A stretch of DNA of 23,909 bases. Origin: Bacteroidales bacterium. Lineage in GTDB: Bacteria > Bacteroidota > Bacteroidia > Bacteroidales > Muribaculaceae. Each line of letters begins with the position of its first letter. Positions within the stretch are counted from its first letter, which is position 1. Below, piece after piece: positions 7,571-15,929 of the stretch. Below the pieces are notes generated by a model that saw only the letters and a program-made list of their open reading frames with translations, did no database searches and was not told the DNA's origin. Where the stretch lies: NCBI GenBank assembly GCA_004557385.1, contig SFEA01000037.1, forward strand, positions 1-23,909, given 5' to 3'. The position numbers and the translations under genes were made by a program.

Positions 7571-9316
7571 ATGGAGAGAATTGAACTTAACCCGAATAAT
7601 AATCTTTCTTATATTTTGATGGAAGCATCTAAACCCATTTTGTACCAAATTTTTCCTCGTCTCTACACCAACACCTGCGAACAATGCACGCCAAACGGCA
7701 ACATAACCGAAAACGGCGTGGGAAAAATGAACAAAATCGACGATAAGCTGCTTCGCTCACTCAAAAAACTTGGCATCACCCACATCTGGTATACCGGACT
7801 CATCGAGCACGCTCATGCCACTGTTTATCCCGGCATCACGCCCGACAACCCGCATGTGGTGAAAGGTTTGGCTGGCTCGCCATACGCCATAAAGGACTAC
7901 TACGACGTAGACCCCGACATTGCCGACGACGTTGAGCACCGCCTCGACGAATTCAAGCAACTGGTTGAACGCACCCATAAAGCCGGCATGAAAGTGGTGC
8001 TCGACTTTGTGCCTAATCACGTGGCCCGCCACTATGAATCCGACGCAAAACCCTCTGGCGAAGCCGATTTCGGCGCCAACGACAACACCGCGCTCACCTT
8101 TGCGCCAAACAACAATTTCTACTATTTCAACGAGCCCTTTGCTCCGAGCATCAACCTTGGCGAAGGCAACGAACGCTACACCGAATTTCCTGCAAAAGCC
8201 ACCGGAAACGACTGTTTCTCGGCTCATCCCGGAATAAACGACTGGTATGAAACAGCCAAGCTGAACTATGGCGTCGACTTCACCAACAACAATTGGCACT
8301 TTTCGCCAATCCCCGACACCTGGACCAAAATGCTGCACATCTTGCAATATTGGTCGCGACTGGGCGTCGACGCATTCCGTTGCGACATGGCATTCATGGT
8401 ACCCGTTGAATTCTGGAACTGGCTCATTCCGCAAATCAAAGCGGAATTCCCCGACATAATTTTCATTGCCGAGCTCTACGACACCCACATCTATCGCCGA
8501 TTCCTCTACGACGCGCATTTCGACTACCTTTACGATAAGGTGAACCTCTACGACACCCTTCGCACAATCACCTGCGGCAATCAGCCTGCATGGCGCATCT
8601 CCGACTGCTGGCGCACCGTCGACGGCATAGGCGACAAAATGCTCAACTTCCTCGAAAACCACGACGAGCAACGCATCGCATCGCCATTCTTTGCCGGCGA
8701 TGCAACCAAGGCTCTGCCTGCCCTAATTGTCAGTGCCACCATATCAAAAGGTCCGTTCCTCCTCTATCAAGGTCAAGAACTTGGCGAACCGGCTGCCGAT
8801 GCCGAAGGCTTCAGCGGCTTGGACGGCCGAACCACCATATTCGACTATTGGAGCATACCCACCGTGCGCCGCTGGTATAACAACGGCAAATGCGACGGCA
8901 GAAAATCAACCGCTGCCGAGAAAGCCCTGCGCAAAACCTACGCCACCCTGCTGAACCTTTGCAACAGCGAGAAGGCAATAAGCCAAGGCGGCTTTTTCGA
9001 CCTCATGTACGTTAATCACCACACCATGAACACTGACAAGCAATTTGCCTATCTGCGTCACTGCGAGGGCAGCGTGCTGATGGTGGTGGTGAATTTCGAT
9101 TCGCAATCGGCTCAAACAGCCGTTACAATACCCGAGCACGCGTTCAACTGCACCGACCTCGAGCCGGGCGAATACAATGCTGTCGACCTCATTTCGGGCG
9201 CCACTGAGCAATTCACGCTCGCACCGTCGTGCACCCTGCCGATTGAGCTCAAAGCATACAGCGGAGCCATCTGGAAGCTAAGCAAGGCAAAACCTCAAAA
9301 AAAATCGGCAAAATAA
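7571..9316 (+). CDS. GH13 alpha-amylase family glycoside hydrolase, cytoplasmic
   Basis: A 581-residue (beta/alpha)8-barrel enzyme of the alpha-amylase family, acting on alpha-glucosidic bonds. All four classical regions are present: VVLDFVPNH (142-150), GVDAFRCDMA (265-274) with nucleophile Asp272, IIFIAELYD (296-304) with acid/base Glu301, and FLENHDEQR (360-368) with Asp365. A C-terminal beta-sandwich follows (from about residue 478). No signal peptide is seen, so it should act on intracellular maltodextrin or glycogen-type substrates; its exact specificity cannot be told. The start may be either 7571 or the ATG at 7619 (MEASKPILYQIFPR), which is closer to where the family fold begins. It is not beside SusC/SusD genes, so it is not part of a polysaccharide utilisation locus here. 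Confidence 0.9.
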   Translation: MERIELNPNNNLSYILMEASKPILYQIFPRLYTNTCEQCTPNGNITENGVGKMNKIDDKLLRSLKKLGITHIWYTGLIEHAHATVYPGITPDNPHVVKGLAGSPYAIKDYYDVDPDIADDVEHRLDEFKQLVERTHKAGMKVVLDFVPNHVARHYESDAKPSGEADFGANDNTALTFAPNNNFYYFNEPFAPSINLGEGNERYTEFPAKATGNDCFSAHPGINDWYETAKLNYGVDFTNNNWHFSPIPDTWTKMLHILQYWSRLGVDAFRCDMAFMVPVEFWNWLIPQIKAEFPDIIFIAELYDTHIYRRFLYDAHFDYLYDKVNLYDTLRTITCGNQPAWRISDCWRTVDGIGDKMLNFLENHDEQRIASPFFAGDATKALPALIVSATISKGPFLLYQGQELGEPAADAEGFSGLDGRTTIFDYWSIPTVRRWYNNGKCDGRKSTAAEKALRKTYATLLNLCNSEKAISQGGFFDLMYVNHHTMNTDKQFAYLRHCEGSVLMVVVNFDSQSAQTAVTIPEHAFNCTDLEPGEYNAVDLISGATEQFTLAPSCTLPIELKAYSGAIWKLSKAKPQKKSAK

Positions 9317-9340
9317 TATAACAAGGCCATTAAATTTATG

Positions 9341-9348
9341 TAACTTTG
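9341..9348 (+). promoter_or_regulatory. -7 box of the prs promoter
   Basis: TAACTTTG, an exact TAnnTTTG match followed by GCA, 37 bases ahead of the prs start. No clear -33 TTTG is present, and no terminator is visible between the GH13 gene and this box. Confidence 0.55.
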
Positions 9349-9377
9349 CACATCGTTTAATTAGTCTCTATACTTTT

Positions 9378-10322
9378 ATGAACAGTCAATCTACTCCCTT
9401 TACGATTGTATCTGGAACCAGATCACGTTATCTTGCAGAGGAAATTGCAAAAAACCTTGGTGTTGAATTAGGCAAAATGAACATTCAATACTTTGCCGAC
9501 GGCGAGTTTGAAGTGTGCTTCGAAGAACCAATCCGTGGCCACGAAGTGTTCATTGTTCAGTCCACTTTCCCAAACAGCGACAACCTTATGGAGCTTTTGC
9601 TCATGATTGATGCCGCCAAGCGCGCTTCAGCAAAATCGATTGTTGCCGTTATCCCTTACTTCGGATGGGCTCGTCAGGACCGCAAGGACAAACCACGCGT
9701 TTCGATTGCCGCAAAATTGGTTGCCGACCTGCTTGTGGCTGCCGGCGTAAACCGAATCATCACCATGGACCTCCACGCCGACCAGATTCAAGGTTTCTTC
9801 AACATTCCTGTTGACCACCTCTATGCTTCATCGGTGTTTATTCCTTACATCAAGTCGTTGCAACTCAAGGACTTGGTTATTGCTTCGCCCGACGTTGGTG
9901 GCGCAAAGCGTGCCAACAGCTATGCTAAATTCCTTGGCACTCCGCTGGTGCTCTGCCACAAACAACGCGCCAAAGCTAACGTGGTTGAAAGCATGACAAT
10001 CATTGGCGAAGTGCAAGACAAAGACGTAGTGATTATCGACGACATGGTGGACACCGCCGGCACTATCTGCAAGGCTGCTAACCTCATGAAGGAAAACGGT
10101 GCACGCTCGGTGCGCGCCCTCGCTTCGCACGCAATCATGAGCGACCCTGCCACTCAACGCGTCACCGACAGCGCTCTTTGCGAAATGATTTTCTCCAACT
10201 CAATTCCTTACACCAAGGATTGCCCGAAGGTAACCATCATTTCCATCGCTGCTATGTTTGCCGAAACAATGATGCGCGTTCACAACAACGTGTCTATCAG
10301 TTCACAGTATCTCGTGAAATAA
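9378..10322 (+). CDS. prs: Ribose-phosphate pyrophosphokinase (PRPP synthetase)
   Basis: A 314-residue class I enzyme that makes PRPP from ribose 5-phosphate and ATP for nucleotide, His and Trp synthesis. Conserved regions are YFADGEFEV (38-46), the ATP-binding FGWARQDRKDKPR (95-107), TMDLHADQIQGFF (129-141), SPDVGG (170-175) and the PRPP-binding loop VVIIDDMVDTAGT (217-229). The Asp pair and Thr of that loop are intact. Length is normal for the family. It is transcribed alone, from its own promoter to a strong terminator. Confidence 0.97.
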   Translation: MNSQSTPFTIVSGTRSRYLAEEIAKNLGVELGKMNIQYFADGEFEVCFEEPIRGHEVFIVQSTFPNSDNLMELLLMIDAAKRASAKSIVAVIPYFGWARQDRKDKPRVSIAAKLVADLLVAAGVNRIITMDLHADQIQGFFNIPVDHLYASSVFIPYIKSLQLKDLVIASPDVGGAKRANSYAKFLGTPLVLCHKQRAKANVVESMTIIGEVQDKDVVIIDDMVDTAGTICKAANLMKENGARSVRALASHAIMSDPATQRVTDSALCEMIFSNSIPYTKDCPKVTIISIAAMFAETMMRVHNNVSISSQYLVK

Positions 10323-10355
10323 CAACGAACTTACTTTTCACTTAAAAAATATGCT

Positions 10356-10390
10356 CACCACTATGACTTAAATGTCATGGTGGTGTTTTT
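10356..10390 (+). terminator. Rho-independent terminator of prs
   Basis: CACCACTATGAC (10356-10367) pairs with GTCATGGTGGTG (10374-10385) over 12 bp with a single T-G wobble. The loop is TTAAAT and five T follow, 33 bases after the prs stop. Confidence 0.92.
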
Positions 10391-10421
10391 ATCGATTTAT
10401 CTTGCAATTACAACCAACAAA

Positions 10422-10453
10422 TTTGTAAAAATCAGGATTTTAAAGTAATTTTG
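10422..10453 (+). promoter_or_regulatory. Promoter of the Crp/Fnr-family gene
   Basis: TTTG (10422-10425), a 20-base spacer and TAATTTTG (10446-10453) give a full match to the Bacteroidetes primary-sigma consensus. The transcript would start near 10460, leaving a leader of about 23 bases before the GTG start. Confidence 0.78.
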
Positions 10454-10482
10454 TATGTTTTAAAACATAATTATCAAACACA

Positions 10483-11184
10483 GTGGTAAAGAAAAGTCAG
10501 TTTGAAATATTAGCCCAGGAGAGTTTGGCAGAGCTATGGGATGCGCTCACTCAGGACGAGAAGCGTTCTGTGACAAAGAACTTTGCCGTGCACGACTTCA
10601 AGAAGGGGCAAATCATATATGCTGAAAACGACAATCCCGAATATCTGTATTGCCTGCTTAGCGGCAAAGCTAAAATGTATAAGGACGGCGTTGGCGGCCG
10701 TCAGCAAATTTTGCGACTTTATCGCCCAACGCAATACTTTGGCTATCGTGCCTACTTCGCTGGCGAACCATACGTTTCGAGCGTGGCTGCCGTTGAAGCA
10801 TCGAAGATTGGCATGATTCACATGGACATCGTGAAGGAATTCATCGACGAAAACATCAAGCTCGCGTGGTTCTTCATTCACGAACTGTCGCGCAACCTCG
10901 GCGGCTCCGACACCAAGATTGTGAACCTCACACAAAAGCACATTCGCGGACGCCTTGCCGAAGCGCTGATTATGCTCATCGACAGCTACGGACTCGAAGC
11001 CGATGGTCAAACGCTTAACATCTATCTTGCGCGCGAGGACATCGCAAATATTTCAAACATGACAACGTCAAACGCCATTCGCACTCTTTCGGCTTTCTCA
11101 AACGAGAAGATTCTCACCGTCGACGGTCGCCGAATCAAGATTCTCGACTACAACGCTCTGAAGAAAATCAGCAAATTCGGCTGA
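10483..11184 (+). CDS. Crp/Fnr-family transcriptional regulator
   Basis: A 233-residue regulator with an N-terminal cyclic-nucleotide-binding-fold beta-roll (about 20-115), a dimerisation helix (about 116-145) and a C-terminal winged helix-turn-helix. The recognition region is LAREDIANISNMTTSNAIRT (182-201). In the phosphate-binding cassette, where CRP has an Arg-Ser/Thr pair, this protein reads EPYVSSV, so cAMP binding is doubtful. It has one Cys (57), so there is no FNR-type iron-sulfur cluster. The start is a GTG at 10483, chosen because the frame has no ATG before residue 65. Target genes cannot be told from the window. Confidence 0.88.
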   Translation: MVKKSQFEILAQESLAELWDALTQDEKRSVTKNFAVHDFKKGQIIYAENDNPEYLYCLLSGKAKMYKDGVGGRQQILRLYRPTQYFGYRAYFAGEPYVSSVAAVEASKIGMIHMDIVKEFIDENIKLAWFFIHELSRNLGGSDTKIVNLTQKHIRGRLAEALIMLIDSYGLEADGQTLNIYLAREDIANISNMTTSNAIRTLSAFSNEKILTVDGRRIKILDYNALKKISKFG

Positions 11185-11230
11185 CAACGCCGTCACCCCC
11201 GATGCAACAATTATAATCACACACCTGCTC

Positions 11231-11779
11231 ATGCTCATTTCACAACAAAAAAGAAAAGAAAACATTGCCGAATATCTGCTTTACATGTGGCAGATTGAGG
11301 ACCTTATACGCTCGTTCGACTGCAACATCGACGCCATTGAGCAAAAAGTAATCTCGCAGTTTCCAGCCGAGCAGCAAGCCGACGAACGCCAATGGTTTGA
11401 AGGACTAATCACAATGATGGAACTCGAGGGCAAGAAAAAATCAGGGCATCTGCAAGTGAACACCAACATTCTGCTGCTGCTTGCCGAACTGCATCAGCAA
11501 CTGCTCGGCAGCGACAAGTTTCCGGAATACGGAGCCGAATTCTATCGCACTTTGCCCATAATCGTCGACCTGCGCGCACGCTCTCAAGGCAATCAAGCCG
11601 GCGAATTAGAAACCTGCTTCAACGCACTCTACGGCACACTCTTGCTAAAGCTGCAAGGAAAACAGCTGAGCGAAGGCACTCAAAAAGCCATGCAACAAAT
11701 CAGCCGATTCATTGCCATGCTATCGGCACTGTTCAAGAAAAACGAGGAGGAACCGCTTTTCGAAGAACCCGAAGTGTAA
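11231..11779 (+). CDS. DUF4924 family protein
   Basis: A 182-residue, mainly helical, probably cytosolic protein. The N-terminus LISQQKRKENIAEYLLYMWQ followed by IEDLIR is what I recall as the start of DUF4924 proteins, found mainly in Bacteroidetes and without known function. No signal peptide or membrane segment, and no recognisable catalytic motif. It begins 46 bases after the regulator gene and ends 68 bases before prfC with no terminator between, so the three may share a transcript. Confidence 0.78.
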   Translation: MLISQQKRKENIAEYLLYMWQIEDLIRSFDCNIDAIEQKVISQFPAEQQADERQWFEGLITMMELEGKKKSGHLQVNTNILLLLAELHQQLLGSDKFPEYGAEFYRTLPIIVDLRARSQGNQAGELETCFNALYGTLLLKLQGKQLSEGTQKAMQQISRFIAMLSALFKKNEEEPLFEEPEV

Positions 11780-11847
11780 CAGCATCAAAAAGAAACCAAC
11801 ATCAACGACAATATTTTTTATAACATACTTTTTTATTATACAACACC

Positions 11848-13428
11848 GTGGCAAACTTAATTGACGAAATATCAAAGCGACGCACTTTTGCAATCATCTC
11901 ACACCCTGATGCCGGTAAAACAACCCTCACCGAAAAGCTCTTGCTCTTTGGTGGCGCCATTCACGTGGCTGGTGCCGTGAAATCAAACAAAATACGCAAA
12001 ACAGCCACCTCCGACTGGATGGAAATCGAAAAGCAACGCGGCATTTCGGTTGCCACATCGGTTATGGGATTCAACTACGGCGACTACAAGATTAACATCC
12101 TCGACACTCCGGGTCACCAGGACTTTGCCGAGGACACCTACCGCACGCTCACCGCTGTTGACAGCGTAATAATTGTGGTGGACGTGGCTAAAGGCGTTGA
12201 GCAACAAACTCGCAAACTCATGGAGGTGTGCCGCATGCGCAACACCCCGGTTATCATTTTCGTCAACAAGCTCGACCGCGAGGGACGCGACCCATTCGAC
12301 ATCCTCGACGAACTTGAAACCGAACTGAAAATCAACGTGCGCCCGCTGAGCTGGCCAATCAACATCGGAGCCAAGTTCAAAGGCGTTTACAACATCTACG
12401 AGCACGGGCTCGACCTCTTTCAGCCCGACAAGCAAAAGGTGACCGAACGCGTTGAAATCAAGGATATTAACGACCCGCTCATCGATGCCTCGGTGGGCGA
12501 AACCGATGCACAAAAATTGCGCGACGACCTCGAGCTTATCGAAGGCGTTTACCCTGAATTCGATGTCAACACCTACCTCAGCGGCAAGGTGGCTCCGGTG
12601 TTCTTTGGTTCTGCGCTCAACACTTTCGGCGTGAAAGAGCTGCTCGACTGCTTTGTGCGCATTGCTCCGGCACCGCGACCCGTGCAAGCCGAGGAACGCA
12701 TCGTCAACCCCGACGAACCCGCATTCTCGGGCTTCGTGTTCAAGATTCACGCCAACATGGACCCCAACCACCGCAGCTGCATCGCTTTTGTGAAGGTGTG
12801 CTCGGGTGTGTTTAAGCGCAACTTCAACTACAAGCACATGCGCAGCGGCAAACTCATGAAATTCTCTGCCCCAACTGCTTTCATGGCTCAGAAGAAAGAC
12901 GTGGTCGACGAAGCCTATCCGGGCGACATCGTGGGTATCCCCGACACTGGCAACTTTAAAATCGGCGACACGCTCACCGAAGGCGAAGACCTCCACTACA
13001 AGGGACTGCCAAGCTTCTCGCCTGAGATGTTTAAATACATCGAAAACGAAGACCCGATGAAAACCAAGCAACTCAACAAAGGCGTGGAACAGCTTATGGA
13101 CGAAGGCGTGGCTCAGTTGTTTGTCAACCAGTTCAACGGCCGCAAAATCATTGGCACCGTGGGCCAACTGCAATTCGAAGTCATTCAATATCGCCTGCTG
13201 CACGAATACGGCGCTCAATGCCGCTGGGAACCCATACGTCTCTACAAAGCATGCTGGATTGAGAGCGACGACGAGGCTGAACTCAAAGCGTTCAAGAGCC
13301 GAAAGCACCAGTATATGGCGCTCGACCGCGACGGTCGCGACGTGTTCCTTGCCGACTCGGGATATGTGCTGCAAATGGCTCAATCCGACTTCCCAAAGAT
13401 TCGTTTCCACTTCACGAGCGAATTTTAA
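11848..13428 (+). CDS. prfC: Peptide chain release factor 3
   Basis: A 526-residue translational GTPase that recycles RF1 and RF2 from the ribosome after peptide release. The G domain shows SHPDAGKTTLTEK (18-30), the switch I region KQRGISVATSV (62-72), DTPGHQDF (86-93) and FVNKLDREG. RF3-specific features include the early LLLFGGAIHVAGAVK segment and SDWMEIEKQRGIS. Domains II and III follow, with typical RF3 length. The start is a GTG at 11848, which gives the standard family N-terminus (MANLIDEISKRRTFAIISHP). No promoter of the consensus type is visible in the 68 bases upstream, which argues for read-through from the DUF4924 gene. Confidence 0.96.
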   Translation: MANLIDEISKRRTFAIISHPDAGKTTLTEKLLLFGGAIHVAGAVKSNKIRKTATSDWMEIEKQRGISVATSVMGFNYGDYKINILDTPGHQDFAEDTYRTLTAVDSVIIVVDVAKGVEQQTRKLMEVCRMRNTPVIIFVNKLDREGRDPFDILDELETELKINVRPLSWPINIGAKFKGVYNIYEHGLDLFQPDKQKVTERVEIKDINDPLIDASVGETDAQKLRDDLELIEGVYPEFDVNTYLSGKVAPVFFGSALNTFGVKELLDCFVRIAPAPRPVQAEERIVNPDEPAFSGFVFKIHANMDPNHRSCIAFVKVCSGVFKRNFNYKHMRSGKLMKFSAPTAFMAQKKDVVDEAYPGDIVGIPDTGNFKIGDTLTEGEDLHYKGLPSFSPEMFKYIENEDPMKTKQLNKGVEQLMDEGVAQLFVNQFNGRKIIGTVGQLQFEVIQYRLLHEYGAQCRWEPIRLYKACWIESDDEAELKAFKSRKHQYMALDRDGRDVFLADSGYVLQMAQSDFPKIRFHFTSEF

Positions 13429-13439
13429 ACATTTATTAT

Positions 13440-13471
13440 ATTGTCATAACCAAATGCTTGCTATATCTTTG
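13440..13471 (+). promoter_or_regulatory. Promoter of the kinase-RapZ-C / nucleotidyltransferase unit
   Basis: ATTG (13440-13443), a 20-base spacer and TATCTTTG (13464-13471) followed by CA form a good Bacteroidetes promoter just after the prfC stop. The leader would be about 30 bases. Confidence 0.72.
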
Positions 13472-13509
13472 CATCGCAACAATCAAGTAAGAACATTAAT
13501 ATAAGAATC

Positions 13510-14940
13510 ATGAATCAAGACGTTTTAAAACAACTATATAAAGAGTACACCGGCGCTGAAGCCACCGAAATTATCGAACTGCCTTCGTCGGGCTCCAACC
13601 GCCACTATTTTCGCCTGAAGGATGGCGAACGTTCGCTCATCGGAGCCATCGGCACAAACCTCAAAGAGAATGAAGCGTTCCTGTATATGGACGAACATTT
13701 CCACAGTCGAGGCCTTAATGTGCCCAAGGTGGTTGCCATCAGCAACGACCGCATGGCATATCTGCAGGAAGACCTCGGCGACGTGTCGCTCTTTGCCTCA
13801 ATCGAAAAAGGCCGCAAAACCCGCGTGTTCGGCGAGGAGGAGAAGCAACTGATTATTAAAACCATACGCATGCTGCCCGAGATTCAGTTTAACGGCGCCG
13901 ACGGCATGGATTTTTCGCACTGCTTCCCGGCAAGCGAGTTCAACAGCCGCTCAATCCTTTGGGATTTGAACTACTTTAAATACTGCTTCCTCAAAGCCAC
14001 CGGGCTGGAATTCGACGAGGACTTGCTCGAAAACGACTTCCACACCATGACTGAGGTGCTTCTGCGCAGCAGCTCTGCCACATTCATGTATCGCGACTTC
14101 CAATCGCGCAACGTCATGATTAAGGACGGCGAGCCTTGGTTCATCGATTTCCAGGGCGGACGTAAAGGTCCGTTCTACTACGATGTGGCATCGTTCCTGT
14201 GGCAAGCAAAAGCCAATTTCCCCGACAGCCTGCGTCAAGAAATGATTAAGCATTACATCGACGCGCTGCGCAAATTCAAGCCTGTCGACCCTCATTACTT
14301 CAACGGTCAGCTGCGCCACTTTGTGCTCTTCCGCACCTTGCAAGTGCTTGGCGCCTACGGTTTTCGCGGCTACTTCGAGAAAAAGCCACACTTCATGCAA
14401 AGCGTGCCGTTTGCCATCGCCAACCTGCGCGACCTCATACGCGAGCCATACACCGAATACCCCTATCTCTCAAAGGTGCTCGACCAGCTGGTGCGCATGA
14501 AGCAATTCACCGACGAGCTGCAAAAGCACACGCTCACCGTGCGAGTGATGAGCTTCGCCTACAAGAAAGGTATTCCTAACGACCCGTCGGGCAACGGCGG
14601 CGGCTTCACCTTCGACTGCCGCGCTATCAACAACCCGGGCAAATACGACCGATATAAGCCTTACACCGGTCTCGACGACAAGGTTATTAAATTCCTTGAG
14701 ACCGAAAGCGAGGTGGGCACGTTCCTCGAGCATGCCTATGCATTGGTCGACGCCTCGGTGAAGCGCTACGTTGAGCGCGGTTTTACCAACCTGATGGTGT
14801 GCTTTGGATGCACCGGCGGTCAGCACCGCTCGGTTTACTGCGCACAGCACATGGCTGAACACATCAATCAGAAGTTCAACGTGAAAGTTGAGCTGGTGCA
14901 CCGCGAACAAAACATCGAACAAACGCTTCACGCAAAATAA
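13510..14940 (+). CDS. AmgK-like amino-sugar kinase fused to a RapZ C-terminal domain
   Basis: A 476-residue two-domain protein. Residues 1-335 are an aminoglycoside-phosphotransferase-fold kinase. SSGSNRHYFRL (26-36) is the nucleotide-binding start, YRDFQSRN (194-201) carries catalytic Asp196 and Asn201, and FIDFQGG (211-217) has the metal-binding Asp213. This resembles AmgK, the anomeric kinase for MurNAc and GlcNAc. Residues about 342-476 match the C-terminal domain of RapZ: RVMSFAYKKGIPNDPSG, then FDCRAINNPG, and the pocket motif GCTGGQHRSV (433-442). That domain binds glucosamine 6-phosphate in Escherichia coli. The RapZ N-terminal P-loop domain is absent. The protein ends soon after the domain, so the basic RNA-contacting tail known from Escherichia coli RapZ also seems missing. 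A MurU-like gene follows after 21 bases. The kinase substrate is inferred from that pairing. Confidence 0.85.
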   Translation: MNQDVLKQLYKEYTGAEATEIIELPSSGSNRHYFRLKDGERSLIGAIGTNLKENEAFLYMDEHFHSRGLNVPKVVAISNDRMAYLQEDLGDVSLFASIEKGRKTRVFGEEEKQLIIKTIRMLPEIQFNGADGMDFSHCFPASEFNSRSILWDLNYFKYCFLKATGLEFDEDLLENDFHTMTEVLLRSSSATFMYRDFQSRNVMIKDGEPWFIDFQGGRKGPFYYDVASFLWQAKANFPDSLRQEMIKHYIDALRKFKPVDPHYFNGQLRHFVLFRTLQVLGAYGFRGYFEKKPHFMQSVPFAIANLRDLIREPYTEYPYLSKVLDQLVRMKQFTDELQKHTLTVRVMSFAYKKGIPNDPSGNGGGFTFDCRAINNPGKYDRYKPYTGLDDKVIKFLETESEVGTFLEHAYALVDASVKRYVERGFTNLMVCFGCTGGQHRSVYCAQHMAEHINQKFNVKVELVHREQNIEQTLHAK

Positions 14941-14961
14941 ACATCCATTCAGCTACGCCCT

Positions 14962-15708
14962 ATGAAAGCAATGGTATTTGCCGCCGGTTTAGGCACCCGA
15001 CTGAAACCACTCACCAACACCATGCCAAAAGCACTGGTGCCACTCAACGGGGTGCCTATGCTTGAGCGTGTAATCAAAAACATTATTGCTTGCGGCATCA
15101 CCCAAGTGGTGGTGAACATTCACCATTTCGGCGACCAAATCATCCAATTCCTCAACGAGAAGAAGAATTTTGGCATCAACATCGCCATCAGCGACGAGCG
15201 CGACCAGCTGCTCGACACCGGCGGCGGCATTCTGCGCGCACAATCGCTGCTCGACGGGGACGAACCGTTCCTGGTGCACAACGCCGACATCTTCACCGAC
15301 CTCGACCTCCGAAGCATAATCAACCATCACCTTGCCTCGGGCGCCGATGCCACTCTGCTGGTGAAGCAGCGCACCACACAGCGCTATCTGGTGTTCGACC
15401 AGCAAAACCGCATGCAAGGCTGGACAAACATTGCCACCGGCGAAGTGAAGCCCGCTTCGCTCACCATCGACGCTTCAAAGCATCTCATGGCTTTTGGCGG
15501 CGTTCACGTAATCTCGCCCACTGTGTTTGCACCTCTCAAGCAGCATGCCACCGAGCCCAAGTTCTCAATAATGCCGTTCTACATCGACAACTGCCAGAAG
15601 CTCAACATTCAGGGCTTCAACCCATCGGGCTACAACTGGTTCGACATCGGCAAAATGGAAACACTCCAGCAAGCTGAACAATTCCTCTCGCAGCAGGCCT
15701 CCCGTTAA
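14962..15708 (+). CDS. MurU-like sugar-1-phosphate nucleotidyltransferase
   Basis: A 248-residue Rossmann-type nucleotidyltransferase that should couple an NTP with a sugar 1-phosphate. It opens with AAGLGTRLKPLTNTMPK (7-23), the nucleotide-binding signature with its Arg and Lys. DTGGGI (85-90) and the metal-binding HNADI (106-110) follow, then FGGVHVIS (178-185) and the late WFDIG (226-230). Its short length, without a hexapeptide-repeat acetyltransferase domain, resembles MurU (MurNAc-1-phosphate uridylyltransferase) more than GlmU. It is translated right behind the AmgK-like kinase, the arrangement of the amgK-murU cell-wall recycling pair of Pseudomonas. A general hexose-1-phosphate nucleotidyltransferase is the alternative. 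Confidence 0.85.
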   Translation: MKAMVFAAGLGTRLKPLTNTMPKALVPLNGVPMLERVIKNIIACGITQVVVNIHHFGDQIIQFLNEKKNFGINIAISDERDQLLDTGGGILRAQSLLDGDEPFLVHNADIFTDLDLRSIINHHLASGADATLLVKQRTTQRYLVFDQQNRMQGWTNIATGEVKPASLTIDASKHLMAFGGVHVISPTVFAPLKQHATEPKFSIMPFYIDNCQKLNIQGFNPSGYNWFDIGKMETLQQAEQFLSQQASR

Positions 15709-15716
15709 GCATCCAG

Positions 15717-15790
15717 CAGATTACGCTAATGGCGCAGATTAATCTGTGTGAGCATCACCTTTCTGCGGCATCTGCTATTTCCGCGAAAGG
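15717..15790 (+). repeat. Degenerate copy of the TCTCTCGCAGAAA inverted-repeat element
   Basis: Contains ATTAATCTGTGTG (15738-15750) followed by AGCATCACC, the same core as the copy at 23441-23540. Its right end, ending CCGCGAAAGG, is a decayed form of that copy's right arm (about four mismatches in 17). The 12-bp palindrome CAGATTAATCTG lies at 15735-15746. It lies between the MurU-like gene and the ftsY promoter. Confidence 0.6.
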
Positions 15791-15795
15791 CATGT

Positions 15796-15813
15796 GGGCG
15801 TATCGAATATGCC
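15796..15813 (+). repeat. GGGCGTAT hairpin repeat, copy 1
   Basis: GGGCGTATCGAATATGCC can fold as a 7-bp stem (GGCGTAT with ATATGCC, one G-U pair). It starts with the same GGGCGTAT as the hairpins at 23383 and 23546, and like them it lies just after a copy of the longer repeat element. Confidence 0.5.
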
Positions 15814-15929
15814 AACCGCCCATCTGGGCGTCCGTCGAGAACGTGAATTACCTCATCTGCCGAATTGACCCATAGAGATGTGTTCACTTCGAAAAAATAC
15901 AGCATAAAATGCCACTTTGCGTCGGACAT

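Noticed and set aside
11983..13410. Long open frame antisense to prfC (about 475 codons)
   Set aside because: Shadow of prfC; the composition is low-complexity Val/His/Glu-rich and no family is recognisable.
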